The notes below the pieces were generated by a model. That model did not search any database. It had not been told where the DNA came from and was given only the letters and a program-made list of their open reading frames with translations. From Curtobacterium pusillum (GTDB lineage Bacteria; Actinomycetota; Actinomycetes; Actinomycetales; Microbacteriaceae), in NCBI RefSeq assembly GCF_007680845.1, contig NZ_VEIY01000001.1, forward strand, positions 442,227-506,226: 64,000 nt of DNA, written 5' to 3'. Of the stretch, positions 32,332 to 40,717 are shown one piece after another (the stretch's first letter is position 1; every line of letters begins with the position of its first letter). A program made the position numbers and the translations under genes.

Positions 32332-33444
32332 TCACCGCGTCGGCGTCGCCGCCTCGTCCGCGAGCGCGCTGCGCACCGACCCCCACGACGCGAGCCGCTC
32401 GCGGACGGCGTCGTCCCGCTCGTCGGCGAGGGCGGTCGCGAGCGCGTGCTCGAGCACCTCGTCGATGACGATGCGCCGGCCGCTGCGGGCCGAGGCGATC
32501 GCGGCGTCCACCATGGTCAGGCTCATCACGTTGCCGTGCACCTCGCCGTCGGGGACGTCGCCGGAGCGGACGGCTCGGACGAACGACGCCAGGGACCCGG
32601 CGATGTCGCTGCCCACCCCCGGTGCTCCCGGCGGGTCACCCGGTGTGCCGTCGAGGTCGCTCGACGGAGCGTGGTCGCCGTCCCACACGGCCGACCCGGC
32701 GGCACCCGACGCCCGCCAGTCGCCGTTCCACGAGGTCTCGTCGCCGGGCGCGCACCAGGAGCCGTCGTAGACGTAGCGGGCGCCGTCCTCGAACGCGAAC
32801 ACGGCGGCGGCCGAGGCGTCGCCGCGGTACCAGGACCACGAGGGGTTCCACGACTCGCAGTAGACCGACACCGGGTCCTGTTCGAGCAGGTACCGGGCGG
32901 AGTCGAACGCGTGGATCGCCATGTCGAGCAGGAGGACGTCGTCCATCTCCTCGCGGAAGCCGCCGAAGTGCGGCGCCTTGGCGAACCGGGTGCTCAGCGA
33001 CCCGACGCCGCCGAGGCCGCGGAGGTGCTGCCGGTAGGCGACCAGGTGGTCGTTGTAGCGACGGGACTGCGACACCATGAACAGCTTGCCGGTGACCTCG
33101 GCCGTGGCGGCGAGCGACAGGGCCTCGGCGACGGTCTGTGCCGCGGGCTTCTCGCCGAGGACGGGCAGTCCGGCGGCGAGTGCTTCGACGGTCACCGGGT
33201 GGTGCGCGACGGGCACGGTGATGTCGAGCACCGCCTCGGCGCCGGTGTCGGCCAGGAGCGCGGAGAGGTCGCGGCCGACCGGGATCGACGCGTCGCCGGC
33301 GAGTTCGGCACCGGCGCGGGCGGCGTCGAGGTCGAGGTCGACGATGCCGACGAGCTCGACGTCCGGGTCGGCGGCGACGGTGCCGAGCCAGGCGCGGCCC
33401 ATGCCGCCCGCGCCGACCTGGACGACGCGCAGGGGCGTCGTCAT
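32332..33444 (-). CDS. Gfo/Idh/MocA-family sugar oxidoreductase
   Basis: 370 residues. N-terminal Rossmann motif VVQVGAGGMGRAWLG, then LDITVPVAHHPVTVEALAAG and VLGEKPAAQTV: the EKP catalytic motif of the Gfo/Idh/MocA family is intact. Members oxidise or epimerise sugars and inositols with NAD(P). It is the last gene of the LacI-controlled importer operon, and its ATG overlaps the ThuA stop (ATGA). The substrate is likely the imported sugar or a derivative (inference). Confidence 0.9.
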   Translation of the reverse strand: MTTPLRVVQVGAGGMGRAWLGTVAADPDVELVGIVDLDLDAARAGAELAGDASIPVGRDLSALLADTGAEAVLDITVPVAHHPVTVEALAAGLPVLGEKPAAQTVAEALSLAATAEVTGKLFMVSQSRRYNDHLVAYRQHLRGLGGVGSLSTRFAKAPHFGGFREEMDDVLLLDMAIHAFDSARYLLEQDPVSVYCESWNPSWSWYRGDASAAAVFAFEDGARYVYDGSWCAPGDETSWNGDWRASGAAGSAVWDGDHAPSSDLDGTPGDPPGAPGVGSDIAGSLASFVRAVRSGDVPDGEVHGNVMSLTMVDAAIASARSGRRIVIDEVLEHALATALADERDDAVRERLASWGSVRSALADEAATPTR

Positions 33445-34256
33445 GCGCGGGCCTCCGCGTGCGTGTCAACGGGGGCGTCCTCGACCGGAGCGTCGTCGAA
33501 CGGGCCCCGGTAGTGCTGCCCGTCGAAGTACTCGCCGAGCTCGTACCGGCGGAGGGTCGGGATCTCCCGCTCGCGCTCGGGCCGTGCCCACTCCGCGGCG
33601 TTCGCGATCACGCGTCGGACGTCCTTGTGGTGGTACACGGGGAAGTCCTGGTCGCCGGGGGAGAAGTAGAAGATCCTCCCGAGGCCGCGTCGGTACGTCA
33701 TGCCGCTCCGGAACACCTCGCCGCCGGTGAAGCCCGAGATGAAGACGAGTTCGTCGGGGGTGGGGACGTCGAAGTACTCGCCGTACATCTCCTGCTCGGG
33801 GATGACGATCGGGTTCGGGACGCCGCGCGTGATGGGGTGCTGCGGGTTCACGGTCCAGACGAGTTCCTGGTCGTGCTCGCTGCGCCACCGGAGCGTGCAG
33901 GTCGTGCCCATGAGCTTGCCGAAGATCTTCGACCAGTGGCCGGAGTGCAGGACGACCAGCCCCATGCCGGACAGCACGTGCTTGTGGACGCGGTCCACCA
34001 CGGCGTCGTCGACGTCCTGGTGCGCGGCGTGCCCCCACCAGGTGAGGACGTCCGTCTGCGCGAGGACCTCGTCGGTGAGGCCGTGCTCGGGCTCCTGCAT
34101 GGTGGCGGTGCGGACGACGGCGTCGGGCAGGTTCTCGCGGATCCCGTCCGCGATGGCGCCGTGCATGCCCTCGGGGTAGCGCTCGGCGACGTGCTGCTCC
34201 ACCTGCTCGTGGACGTTCTCGCCCCAGACGGTGATGCGCAGCGGAGAGGAGGTCAT
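33441..34256 (-). CDS. ThuA-family sugar catabolism protein
   Basis: 271 residues from the ATG at 34256, preceded by AGAAAGG. ITVWGENVHEQ, DVLTWWGHAAHQDV and GLVVLHSGHWSK are typical of ThuA domains (class I glutamine-amidotransferase-like fold), which act in trehalose/disaccharide use alongside Gfo/Idh dehydrogenases. GRIFYFSPGDQDFPVYHHKDV at the C-terminus is the family's conserved end. It lies 50 bases after the permease gene and overlaps the Gfo/Idh gene, so a joint pathway is likely. Confidence 0.88.
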   Translation of the reverse strand: MTSSPLRITVWGENVHEQVEQHVAERYPEGMHGAIADGIRENLPDAVVRTATMQEPEHGLTDEVLAQTDVLTWWGHAAHQDVDDAVVDRVHKHVLSGMGLVVLHSGHWSKIFGKLMGTTCTLRWRSEHDQELVWTVNPQHPITRGVPNPIVIPEQEMYGEYFDVPTPDELVFISGFTGGEVFRSGMTYRRGLGRIFYFSPGDQDFPVYHHKDVRRVIANAAEWARPEREREIPTLRRYELGEYFDGQHYRGPFDDAPVEDAPVDTHAEARA

Positions 34257-34306
34257 GGTGTGCCTTTCTGACGTGGAGTTCGTGGGGTGCGGTCGGTCCG
34301 GTGTCG

Positions 34307-35197
34307 TCACTTGACGGCACCGCCGAGGGCACCGGCGGAGATGTACCGCTGGGCGACGATGAGGAGCACGGCGGCCGGGAGGGACGCGAGGACCGAGGTC
34401 GCCATCACCGGCCCCCAGTCGGTGACGTTGGAGCCGATGTAGTTGTAGATGCCGAGCGTGATGGGTCGGACGGCGGGTGTCGAGGTCAGCGTGAGGGCGA
34501 TGAGGAAGTCGCCCCAGGCGCCGAGGAAGGTGAACAGGGCCGCCGTGACGATGGCGTTCCGGCTGATCGGCAGGACGATCGAGACGAAGGCCCGGAAGTC
34601 GTTCGCGCCGTCCACGAGCGCGGCCTCGACGAGGCTCGCCGGGATCGACTCCATGAACGCGCGCATGAGCAGCACGGCGAACGGCACCTGGACCGCGCTG
34701 TCCGCGAGGATCAGCCCGAGGTAGCTGTTGAGCAGCCCGACGTTGTTGAACAGCGTGTAGAGGGCGTTCGCGATGACGATCGCCGGGATCATCTGCGTGA
34801 TGAGCAGCACGAGCAGGAACACCCGCGTGCCCCGCATCCGGAACCGGGCGAGACCGTACGCGGCGGGGGTCGCGATGGCGAGGGTGAGCACGACGGTGCC
34901 GAGGCCGATGATCATGCTCGAGACGAAGTTCTGGCCCTGCTGCTGGAACGCGGCCTCGTACCCGGCGAAGGTCGGGGACCACGGGAACCAGGTCGCGGTC
35001 GCCGCACCCGAGGTCGCCTGCAGGCTGGTGTTCACCATCCAGTAGACGGGGAACACCATGATCGCGAGGAACACGATGCCGAGGATCGTGAGCGGGATGC
35101 CCTTGACGCTGCCGCGTGGCCGGCGGGCCCTGACGGTCCGCGCGGTCGTGATGGCGCGGGTGGTGGTGACGGTGTTGCCCGCGAGTCCGACGCTCAT
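34307..35197 (-). CDS. Carbohydrate ABC transporter permease (MalG-like)
   Basis: 296 residues with six TM segments. The EAA loop reads SLVEAALVDGANDFRAFVSIVLP, the contact site for the ATPase. The N-terminus (VKGIPLTILGIVFLAIMVFPVYWMVNTSL split by a short linker) and the C-terminal RYISAGALGGAVK are typical of the MalG/CUT1 group. The ATG overlaps the stop of the first permease (ATGA). No ATP-binding gene is in the operon, so it probably uses a shared MsmK-type ATPase encoded elsewhere. Confidence 0.93.
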   Translation of the reverse strand: MSVGLAGNTVTTTRAITTARTVRARRPRGSVKGIPLTILGIVFLAIMVFPVYWMVNTSLQATSGAATATWFPWSPTFAGYEAAFQQQGQNFVSSMIIGLGTVVLTLAIATPAAYGLARFRMRGTRVFLLVLLITQMIPAIVIANALYTLFNNVGLLNSYLGLILADSAVQVPFAVLLMRAFMESIPASLVEAALVDGANDFRAFVSIVLPISRNAIVTAALFTFLGAWGDFLIALTLTSTPAVRPITLGIYNYIGSNVTDWGPVMATSVLASLPAAVLLIVAQRYISAGALGGAVK

Positions 35198-36144
35198 TCG
35201 TCGACCGCCTTCCTGGAGATCGCGATGTAGACCATCGCGAAGACGAACGAGACGACGATGAGGACGTTGCTCACCGCGGCTCCGATGCCGAACTGGAAGT
35301 TGATGAACGACTGGTGGTACGCGTTCGTGGCGAGCGTCTGGGTCGAGTTCGCCGGGCCGCCGCCGGTGAGGCCGAGGATGATGTCCACGACCTTCAGCGT
35401 GTAGACGACCCCGAGGACGATCACGACGCTCACCACCGACCGGATGCTCGGCCAGGTGATGTACCAGAAGGCCTTGAACCCGGTGGCGCCGTCGAGCGCC
35501 CCGGCCTCGTACAGCTCCGGCGGCACCGACTGCAGGCCGCTGTAGAGGATCGTCGTGTTGAACGGGATGCCGAGCCAGACGTTCACGCCGATGACCGCGA
35601 TGAGCGCGAGGCTCGGGCTCACCAGCCACGGCACCGGGGCGATGCCGACGAGGCCGAGCAGCTGGTTCAGCGCGCCGCTGTCCTGGTCGAGGAGCCACTT
35701 CCAGACCGCGCTCGACGCGATCAGGGGCAGCAGCCAGGGCAGGAGGAGGAGCCCGCGGAGGAACCCCGACAGCGGGAAGTGCCGCCGGAAGAACAGCGCC
35801 AGGCCCAGTCCGAGGACGAACTGGAGGATGATCGAGCCCGCGGTGAACAGGGCGGTGTTGACGACGCTGGTCGTGAAGACCGAGCTCTGGAAGACCGCGA
35901 TGTAGTTGCCGAGTCCGACCCAGGGGGCCTCGCCCGTGAAGAAGGTCTTGGTCGTGTAGTCCTGGAAGGACATCACGATGTTCTTGACGACCGGGTAGCC
36001 GAAGAACACGGCCACGAAGACGGCGGCCGGGATGACGAAGAGCCATCGGGTGAACCCGTTCCGCAGGCGCGCGCGGCGCTGGCCGGGTCGTGGTGGTGGG
36101 ACGGACACCTGGGTCCGTGGTCGGGTCTGGGTCGTGGCGCTCAT
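35194..36144 (-). CDS. Carbohydrate ABC transporter permease (MalF-like)
   Basis: 316 residues, six main TM segments after a basic, Pro-rich N-terminus. EAA loop: PPELYEAGALDGATGFKAFW. GYPVVKNIVMSFQDY and WVGLGNYIAVFQS are standard for CUT1 MalF-type subunits. It lies 64 bases after the binding-protein gene. The pair of permeases forms the membrane channel of the importer. Confidence 0.93.
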   Translation of the reverse strand: MSATTQTRPRTQVSVPPPRPGQRRARLRNGFTRWLFVIPAAVFVAVFFGYPVVKNIVMSFQDYTTKTFFTGEAPWVGLGNYIAVFQSSVFTTSVVNTALFTAGSIILQFVLGLGLALFFRRHFPLSGFLRGLLLLPWLLPLIASSAVWKWLLDQDSGALNQLLGLVGIAPVPWLVSPSLALIAVIGVNVWLGIPFNTTILYSGLQSVPPELYEAGALDGATGFKAFWYITWPSIRSVVSVVIVLGVVYTLKVVDIILGLTGGGPANSTQTLATNAYHQSFINFQFGIGAAVSNVLIVVSFVFAMVYIAISRKAVDE

Positions 36145-36208
36145 CGTGGGATCCGCTCCTCTCGCAGGTGGGAGGGAGCCGGCCGGGACCGGCCGGCTCC
36201 CTCGGTCA

Positions 36209-37438
36209 CTACTGGTTCTGGGACTGCGCCTGCTGGAGCGCTGCCTCGGGATCGGCCTTGCCCGTGAGGGCGAGCTGGACAGCGGTGTAGATCTTCGTCG
36301 CGGCCTTGGGCCAGTCGGGTCCGAGCTCACCGGTGCGGGCACGGGCGGTCTTGACGGTGGTCACGAACGAGGAGACCTGCTGGTGGTCCTTCGCCCAGGC
36401 GGCGCCCACCTCGAGGTTCGTCGGGACGTTCCCGGTGACGCCGGCGATGACCTTCTGCATCTTGTCGGTGTTGAGGCACCCGACGAACTTGCCGGCGAGC
36501 TTCATCTTGTCCTTGTCGCCGGTCTGCGGGACGGTGAACGCCTCGCCGCCGAGCGGGGCGACGGTGGCCGCGCCGGTGCGGGTCGGGATCGGGACGCTGT
36601 CGAACTCGAGGCCCTTCTTCGCGTTGAGCGCGGGGAGCTGCCACGGGCCGTTGATCATCATCGCGGCCTTGCCCGCGAGGAACTGGTTGTTGACGTCGGC
36701 CTGCGCCCAGTTGATCGAGCTCTTCGACATCGACCCGTCGCTCTGCAGGTCGTCGACGAGCTGCAGGGCCTGCGCTGCCTCGGGCGTCGCGATGTCCTTC
36801 TCGTCACCGCCGTTCGACCAGAAGAAGGGCAGGAACTGCCAGGTGCCCTCGTAGGTGTTGATGTTGCTCATCGCGAACCCGTACGTGGACCCGGAGGTGA
36901 GCTTCTTCGCGGCGGCCTTGAGCTCGTCCCACGTCTTCGGCGGCTGGACGCCGGCGGCGGCGAGGAGCTTCTTGTTGTAGTACAACGCGATCGAGTTGGT
37001 GACCGGCTGGAGACCGTAGAGGTCGCCCTTGTAGGAGTTCGCGGCCTTCACGCCGGGGACGTCGCCGCTGGCGTCGAGGCCGTAGTCGCCGAGGTTCGAC
37101 AGGGCCCCGGAGGCGGCGATCTGCTGCACGTCGGGGTTGTCGAGCATGAGCACGTCGGGGAGGGTCCGCGACGACGCCTGCTGCAGCACCTTCGAGATGA
37201 GTCCGGCGCCGGCGACGTGGTTGATCGTGACCTTCGCGCCCACCTCCGCCGCGCACTGCTTGTAGATGGGGTTGTAGTTGGCGGCGTAGTAGTCCTCGAT
37301 GGTGAGGGTCTTGCCGCCGGACGCTGCGGTCCCGGAGCCGGAGCACCCGGCGAGGACCAGCGGGACGGTCGCGATGACCGCGACGGCGCCGACGAGGGCG
37401 CGGATCCGGCGCGACCTGGAGGGGAATCTTTGCTTCAT
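36209..37438 (-). CDS. Sugar ABC transporter substrate-binding lipoprotein
   Basis: 409 residues. A lipoprotein signal peptide ends in the lipobox LVLAGC, with Cys32 as the lipid-modified residue. The mature part has SBP_bac_1 features: DVLMLDNPDVQQIAASGAL, YGLQPVTNSIALYYNKKLL, KTWDELKAAAKKL, GKAAMMINGPWQLP. These bind oligosaccharides or sugars outside the membrane. It is the first gene of the operon running from the LacI-controlled promoter at 37530. The mature protein has four further Cys, unusual for this class. Confidence 0.92.
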   Translation of the reverse strand: MKQRFPSRSRRIRALVGAVAVIATVPLVLAGCSGSGTAASGGKTLTIEDYYAANYNPIYKQCAAEVGAKVTINHVAGAGLISKVLQQASSRTLPDVLMLDNPDVQQIAASGALSNLGDYGLDASGDVPGVKAANSYKGDLYGLQPVTNSIALYYNKKLLAAAGVQPPKTWDELKAAAKKLTSGSTYGFAMSNINTYEGTWQFLPFFWSNGGDEKDIATPEAAQALQLVDDLQSDGSMSKSSINWAQADVNNQFLAGKAAMMINGPWQLPALNAKKGLEFDSVPIPTRTGAATVAPLGGEAFTVPQTGDKDKMKLAGKFVGCLNTDKMQKVIAGVTGNVPTNLEVGAAWAKDHQQVSSFVTTVKTARARTGELGPDWPKAATKIYTAVQLALTGKADPEAALQQAQSQNQ

Positions 37439-37529
37439 TGCAGAGCTCTTCTCTTGACGGATGCTTCGGGCAGAGGGGCGCAACCACGAATCCGCTGACG
37501 TCATCGTCGCTGTGTTCCTTGGGGCGAGA

Positions 37530-37590
37530 AGCTAACAGAAAAGCGCTTCACCTGTAAAGCGCTTTTTTCGCCGAACCTGGGAGCTACACT
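37530..37590. promoter_or_regulatory. Divergent LacI/ABC promoter with two AAGCGCTT operators
   Basis: Minus-strand promoter for the importer: TTTACA (37553-37558), 17-base spacer, TTAGCT (37530-37535). Operator 1, GAAAAGCGCTTC (37538-37549), lies between -10 and -35. Operator 2, AAAGCGCTTT (37556-37565), overlaps the -35 and also the -35 zone of the lacI-type gene, whose -10 is TACACT (37585-37590). The centres are 16 bp apart. This word is typical of LacI-family sites. Confidence 0.82.
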
Positions 37591-37643
37591 GAGCGACGTG
37601 GCAGCCGACGCGATCAGCCACGACCGACCTCCGAGGGGACGCC

Positions 37644-38663
37644 ATGGCCACGATGCAGCAGGTCGCCGACCGTGCCGGAGTCTCAATCGCCACCGTCTCC
37701 TTCGTGGTGAACGGCACGAAGTACGTCACCCCGGCCACGACCGCCCGGGTGACCGCCGCGATGCGCGAACTGAAGTTCCGCGGCAACGTCGTGGCCCGGG
37801 CACTGGCGAGCCGCCGCACCCGGATCGTCGCCCTGCTCTTCCCGACCACGGGCAACCGGTTCAGCCCGACCACCTCGCAGTTCTTCATGAGTGCGGCCCA
37901 GCGGGCGTCGGAGCGCGGGTACCACCTCGTCCTCTGGCCGGTCGACCCGGCTGGTGACGACCTCGACGACCTCGTCTCCGGCGGCCTGGTCGACGGCGTC
38001 ATCCTGATGGAGGTGCGGATGGACGACCCCCGCGTCGCCGTCCTCACCGAGCTGGACGTCCCGTTCACGCTGATCGGCCGGACGCGAGACAGCAGCGGGC
38101 TGCCGTTCGTCGACATCGACTTCGAGACGACCATCGAGCAGAGCATCGACCACCTCGAGTCCCTCGGCCACCGTCGGTTCGGGCTCGTGCTCGAGGACCT
38201 CGAGGGCACCCCCATGGCCGGCTACGCACCGCACCTCCGCGCCGAGGACACCTTCACGAGCGTGGTCGCCGACCGCGGCCTCGCCGGGACGATCATCTAC
38301 GCCGGCGCCGGGAGCGAGGGGGGCCGGGCCGCGGCGAGCGAGCTGCTCGAGGCCGATCCGGACGTCTCGGCGGTCCTGGTGATGAAGGACGACTCGGACG
38401 CCGGGCTGCTGGTGGGGCTCTTCGCGGCCGGGCGGCGGGTGCCCGAGGACGTGTCCGTGCTGAGCATCGCCTCGTCGGAGACCAACGCCGACCAGCACTA
38501 CCCCCGGCTGTCCACCATGGTCGCCCCCGGACGGGAACTCGGCACGCGAGCAGCCGACGCGCTCATCGACCAGCTGGACGGCACCTCCACGGACCTCCCG
38601 CACTTCCTCCTGCCCTGCACGCTGCGCACCGCCGAGTCGACGGGCCCGGTCGCACGCGCCTGA
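37644..38663 (+). CDS. LacI-family transcriptional regulator
   Basis: 339 residues. The N-terminal LacI headpiece is MATMQQVADRAGVSIATVSF then VVNGTKYVTPATTARVTAAM, with the hinge helix NVVARALASRRT. The periplasmic-binding-protein-like sugar domain follows. It is divergent from the sugar importer, with two operators between, so it represses the importer and probably itself until the sugar appears. GAGGGG precedes the ATG. Confidence 0.92.
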   Translation: MATMQQVADRAGVSIATVSFVVNGTKYVTPATTARVTAAMRELKFRGNVVARALASRRTRIVALLFPTTGNRFSPTTSQFFMSAAQRASERGYHLVLWPVDPAGDDLDDLVSGGLVDGVILMEVRMDDPRVAVLTELDVPFTLIGRTRDSSGLPFVDIDFETTIEQSIDHLESLGHRRFGLVLEDLEGTPMAGYAPHLRAEDTFTSVVADRGLAGTIIYAGAGSEGGRAAASELLEADPDVSAVLVMKDDSDAGLLVGLFAAGRRVPEDVSVLSIASSETNADQHYPRLSTMVAPGRELGTRAADALIDQLDGTSTDLPHFLLPCTLRTAESTGPVARA

Positions 38664-38671
38664 ACTCCTTG

Positions 38672-38700
38672 TTGATTCCTCAGGAATGATCCGCCAGGAT
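38672..38700 (+). promoter_or_regulatory. Promoter of the SipW locus with ATTCCTCAGGAAT dyad
   Basis: TTGATT (38672-38677), 17 bases, CAGGAT (38695-38700). ATTCC-TCA-GGAAT (38675-38687) is a perfect dyad overlapping the -35. The regulator is unknown. Confidence 0.5.
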
Positions 38701-38788
38701 CGGGGGAAGCGTCGAGGACGACGGCCGGGGACCAACCACCCCCGACCCTCGTCTCCACCGCTCGACGCTCGGATCAGGAGCAACGTCG

Positions 38789-39481
38789 ATGACCGACACC
38801 AGCACATCCGTGCGCGCCAGGCGCCGCACCAGGGCGTTCGCACTCGCGGCCGGGGGCGCCCTCGTCGTCGAGGGACTGGGCTACACCCTCGCGTCGTGGA
38901 CCGACACCGAGTGGGTGTTCGGCGGCGACGGGACCGGCGGCGGGGGCGTCGCGACCTCGGGCTTCGAGGTGGAACAGAACGTCACCGCACCGTTCAGCGC
39001 CGCAGGCTTCACCTCGGACGAGACGAACCCGGGCCAGGCGCTCCGGTTCACGGTGCGCGCGCTGGCCCTCTCACCCGGGACCGCGACCTACGCCCCGGTC
39101 GCCCTGCGGACGACACCGGACTCGATCGCCGGGGACCTCGCCCTCCGCGCCGCCGTCCCCGCCGACGGCGTGGCCGTGACCGATGCCGACGGCGCGCTCT
39201 GGGGTGCGCTGCACGTCCGGGTCGCCACCGCGACCAGCACCTCGGCCGCGTGCGACGCCACGGCGTTCCAGGACCCGGCGGACGTGATCGCGGACGGTCC
39301 GCTCGCCACCACCGCGCCGTCCGCCACCCAGCGGCTCGCGGCCGCCGGCGCATCGACGCAGCTGTACTGCTTCGAGGTCTCGCTGCCCGCGTCGCCGACC
39401 CTGCCGCCCGGTGTCCAGCTCGACGCGCTGCAGGGCCGGACGGCGGCACCGGCGTGGCAGTTCGCCGCCGAGTCCGACTGA
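38789..39481 (+). CDS. SipW-dependent exported protein (TasA/camelysin-like signal)
   Basis: 230 residues. A basic N-terminus and hydrophobic stretch (RAFALAAGGALVVEGLGYTLA) are followed by SWTDTEW, the pattern seen at SipW-type processing sites in camelysin/TasA-related and actinobacterial fibre proteins. The mature part has repeated beta-strands and two Cys (ACDATAF and LYCFEV) that could form a disulfide. It is the first gene of a locus with its own SipW-type peptidase 7 bases downstream. A structural role on the surface is likely. CAGGAG precedes the ATG. Confidence 0.78.
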   Translation: MTDTSTSVRARRRTRAFALAAGGALVVEGLGYTLASWTDTEWVFGGDGTGGGGVATSGFEVEQNVTAPFSAAGFTSDETNPGQALRFTVRALALSPGTATYAPVALRTTPDSIAGDLALRAAVPADGVAVTDADGALWGALHVRVATATSTSAACDATAFQDPADVIADGPLATTAPSATQRLAAAGASTQLYCFEVSLPASPTLPPGVQLDALQGRTAAPAWQFAAESD

Positions 39482-39488
39482 GCACGTC

Positions 39489-40025
39489 GTGCACGGCTCC
39501 ACCAGGCCCGCCCGACCCGTCCCCCTCCCGAACCGGATCCGCACGGTCGTGGTCACCGTTGCCGGGGCGATCGGCCTGGCCTGCCTGCTCGGGTGGGTGG
39601 CGATCGTCACCACCGGCCTCTCGTTCGTCGTCGTCACGACCGGCTCGATGGCACCGACGATCCCCGCCGGCGGCCTCGCGATCACGCACGCGGTCCGCGC
39701 CGCGGACCTCCACGAGGGCGACGTCGTCACGGTGCCGCGCCGCGGCTCGGCACTGCCGGTGACGCACCGGGTCGTCGCGATCGACCGGGTGGCCGGGGAC
39801 CGGGCCGCGCGCTCGCTGACCCTCCGTGGCGACGACAACGAGACCGACGACCGGGACCCGTACGTCGTGCGGGACGCCGGCCTCGTCCTCGCGCACGCGC
39901 CGGCACTCGGGACGGTGCTCGTCGCCCTCACGAGCCCGGTCGCGCGCGGGCTGACGGTCGCAGCGGTGGGCGCGCTCGTCGCGTGGGCGTTCTGGCCCGA
40001 CCGCCCGCGGGCGGAGGACGCATGA
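39489..40025 (+). CDS. SipW-type signal peptidase I
   Basis: 178 residues from the GTG at 39489. Topology is TM (about 20-45), catalytic domain, C-terminal TM. The catalytic Ser53 is in TGSMAPTIPAG. In place of the usual Lys the dyad partner is His93 in PVTHRVV, as in SipW/archaeal/eukaryotic signal peptidases. GDDNETDDRDP with YVV is box E of the family. It probably processes the protein encoded just upstream and the other SWTD-bearing protein at 40714. Its TGA overlaps the ATG of the next gene. Confidence 0.87.
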   Translation: MHGSTRPARPVPLPNRIRTVVVTVAGAIGLACLLGWVAIVTTGLSFVVVTTGSMAPTIPAGGLAITHAVRAADLHEGDVVTVPRRGSALPVTHRVVAIDRVAGDRAARSLTLRGDDNETDDRDPYVVRDAGLVLAHAPALGTVLVALTSPVARGLTVAAVGALVAWAFWPDRPRAEDA

Positions 40026-40717
40026 CCCGCCGTCTCGCGGTCCTCGCCGCCACCGGAGCGGTCGTCGCCGCCTGCGCGGGGGCCGGCGCCACGGCCGCGG
40101 CGGTCGCCGCCCCGGACTGGAGGCCCGTCCCCGAGACCGGCACGCCGGGTCGCCTCGTGCTGCACACCGGTCCAGAGCCGCTCACCCTGCCCGACGCAGC
40201 GCACGACACCGGGACGTGGCAGGTCCGCACCGACGTCCTGCCGGACGGGCCGGTCGTGCTGGACCTCGAGATCCGGAAGGACGGTGCGCTCGCCAGCGCT
40301 CCCGGTGGGCTCGTCGTCGCGGTGTCGTTCTGCGACCGACCGTTGCGGGCCACGACGGGCACGCCCGCGTGCGGTCCCGGCGCGACCGCCCTCGTCCGAG
40401 CGACCACCACCGACGACCGGGCAGCGTCGAGCCCCGTCGTGCGGATCCCCGACCCGGACGGCGACGGCACCGCGTACCTGCTGGTCCGCACGACGCTCGC
40501 GGACCGGTCCGACCCCGAGCTGCCCGGTGCCACCGGCCGGCTCGGGATCGGCGTCACCGCCCGGAGCGAGGACCCCGCCACCGGCGCCCCTCGGTCCGTC
40601 CTGGCGTCCACCGGCGCGGCCGTCACCGGCCCGGTGCTCGTCGCGCTCGCCGCGGTGCTCGCCGGCGTCGCACTGCGGACTCGGCGGCGGCCTCGCGCGG
40701 GGGAGTCGGCACCGTGA
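40022..40717 (+). CDS. LASTG-anchored surface protein of the SipW locus
   Basis: 231 residues. It has a signal peptide (LAVLAATGAVVAACAGAGATA), a mature beta-rich domain with two or three Cys (VSFCDRPL, TPACGPGA), and a C-terminal sorting signal LASTG followed by a hydrophobic segment and RTRRRPR. LAxTG indicates linkage by a class E sortase. It is coupled to the peptidase gene (ATGA) and to the next gene (GTGA). No sortase gene is in the window. It may serve as the wall base of a fibre (inference). Confidence 0.78.
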   Translation: MTRRLAVLAATGAVVAACAGAGATAAAVAAPDWRPVPETGTPGRLVLHTGPEPLTLPDAAHDTGTWQVRTDVLPDGPVVLDLEIRKDGALASAPGGLVVAVSFCDRPLRATTGTPACGPGATALVRATTTDDRAASSPVVRIPDPDGDGTAYLLVRTTLADRSDPELPGATGRLGIGVTARSEDPATGAPRSVLASTGAAVTGPVLVALAAVLAGVALRTRRRPRAGESAP

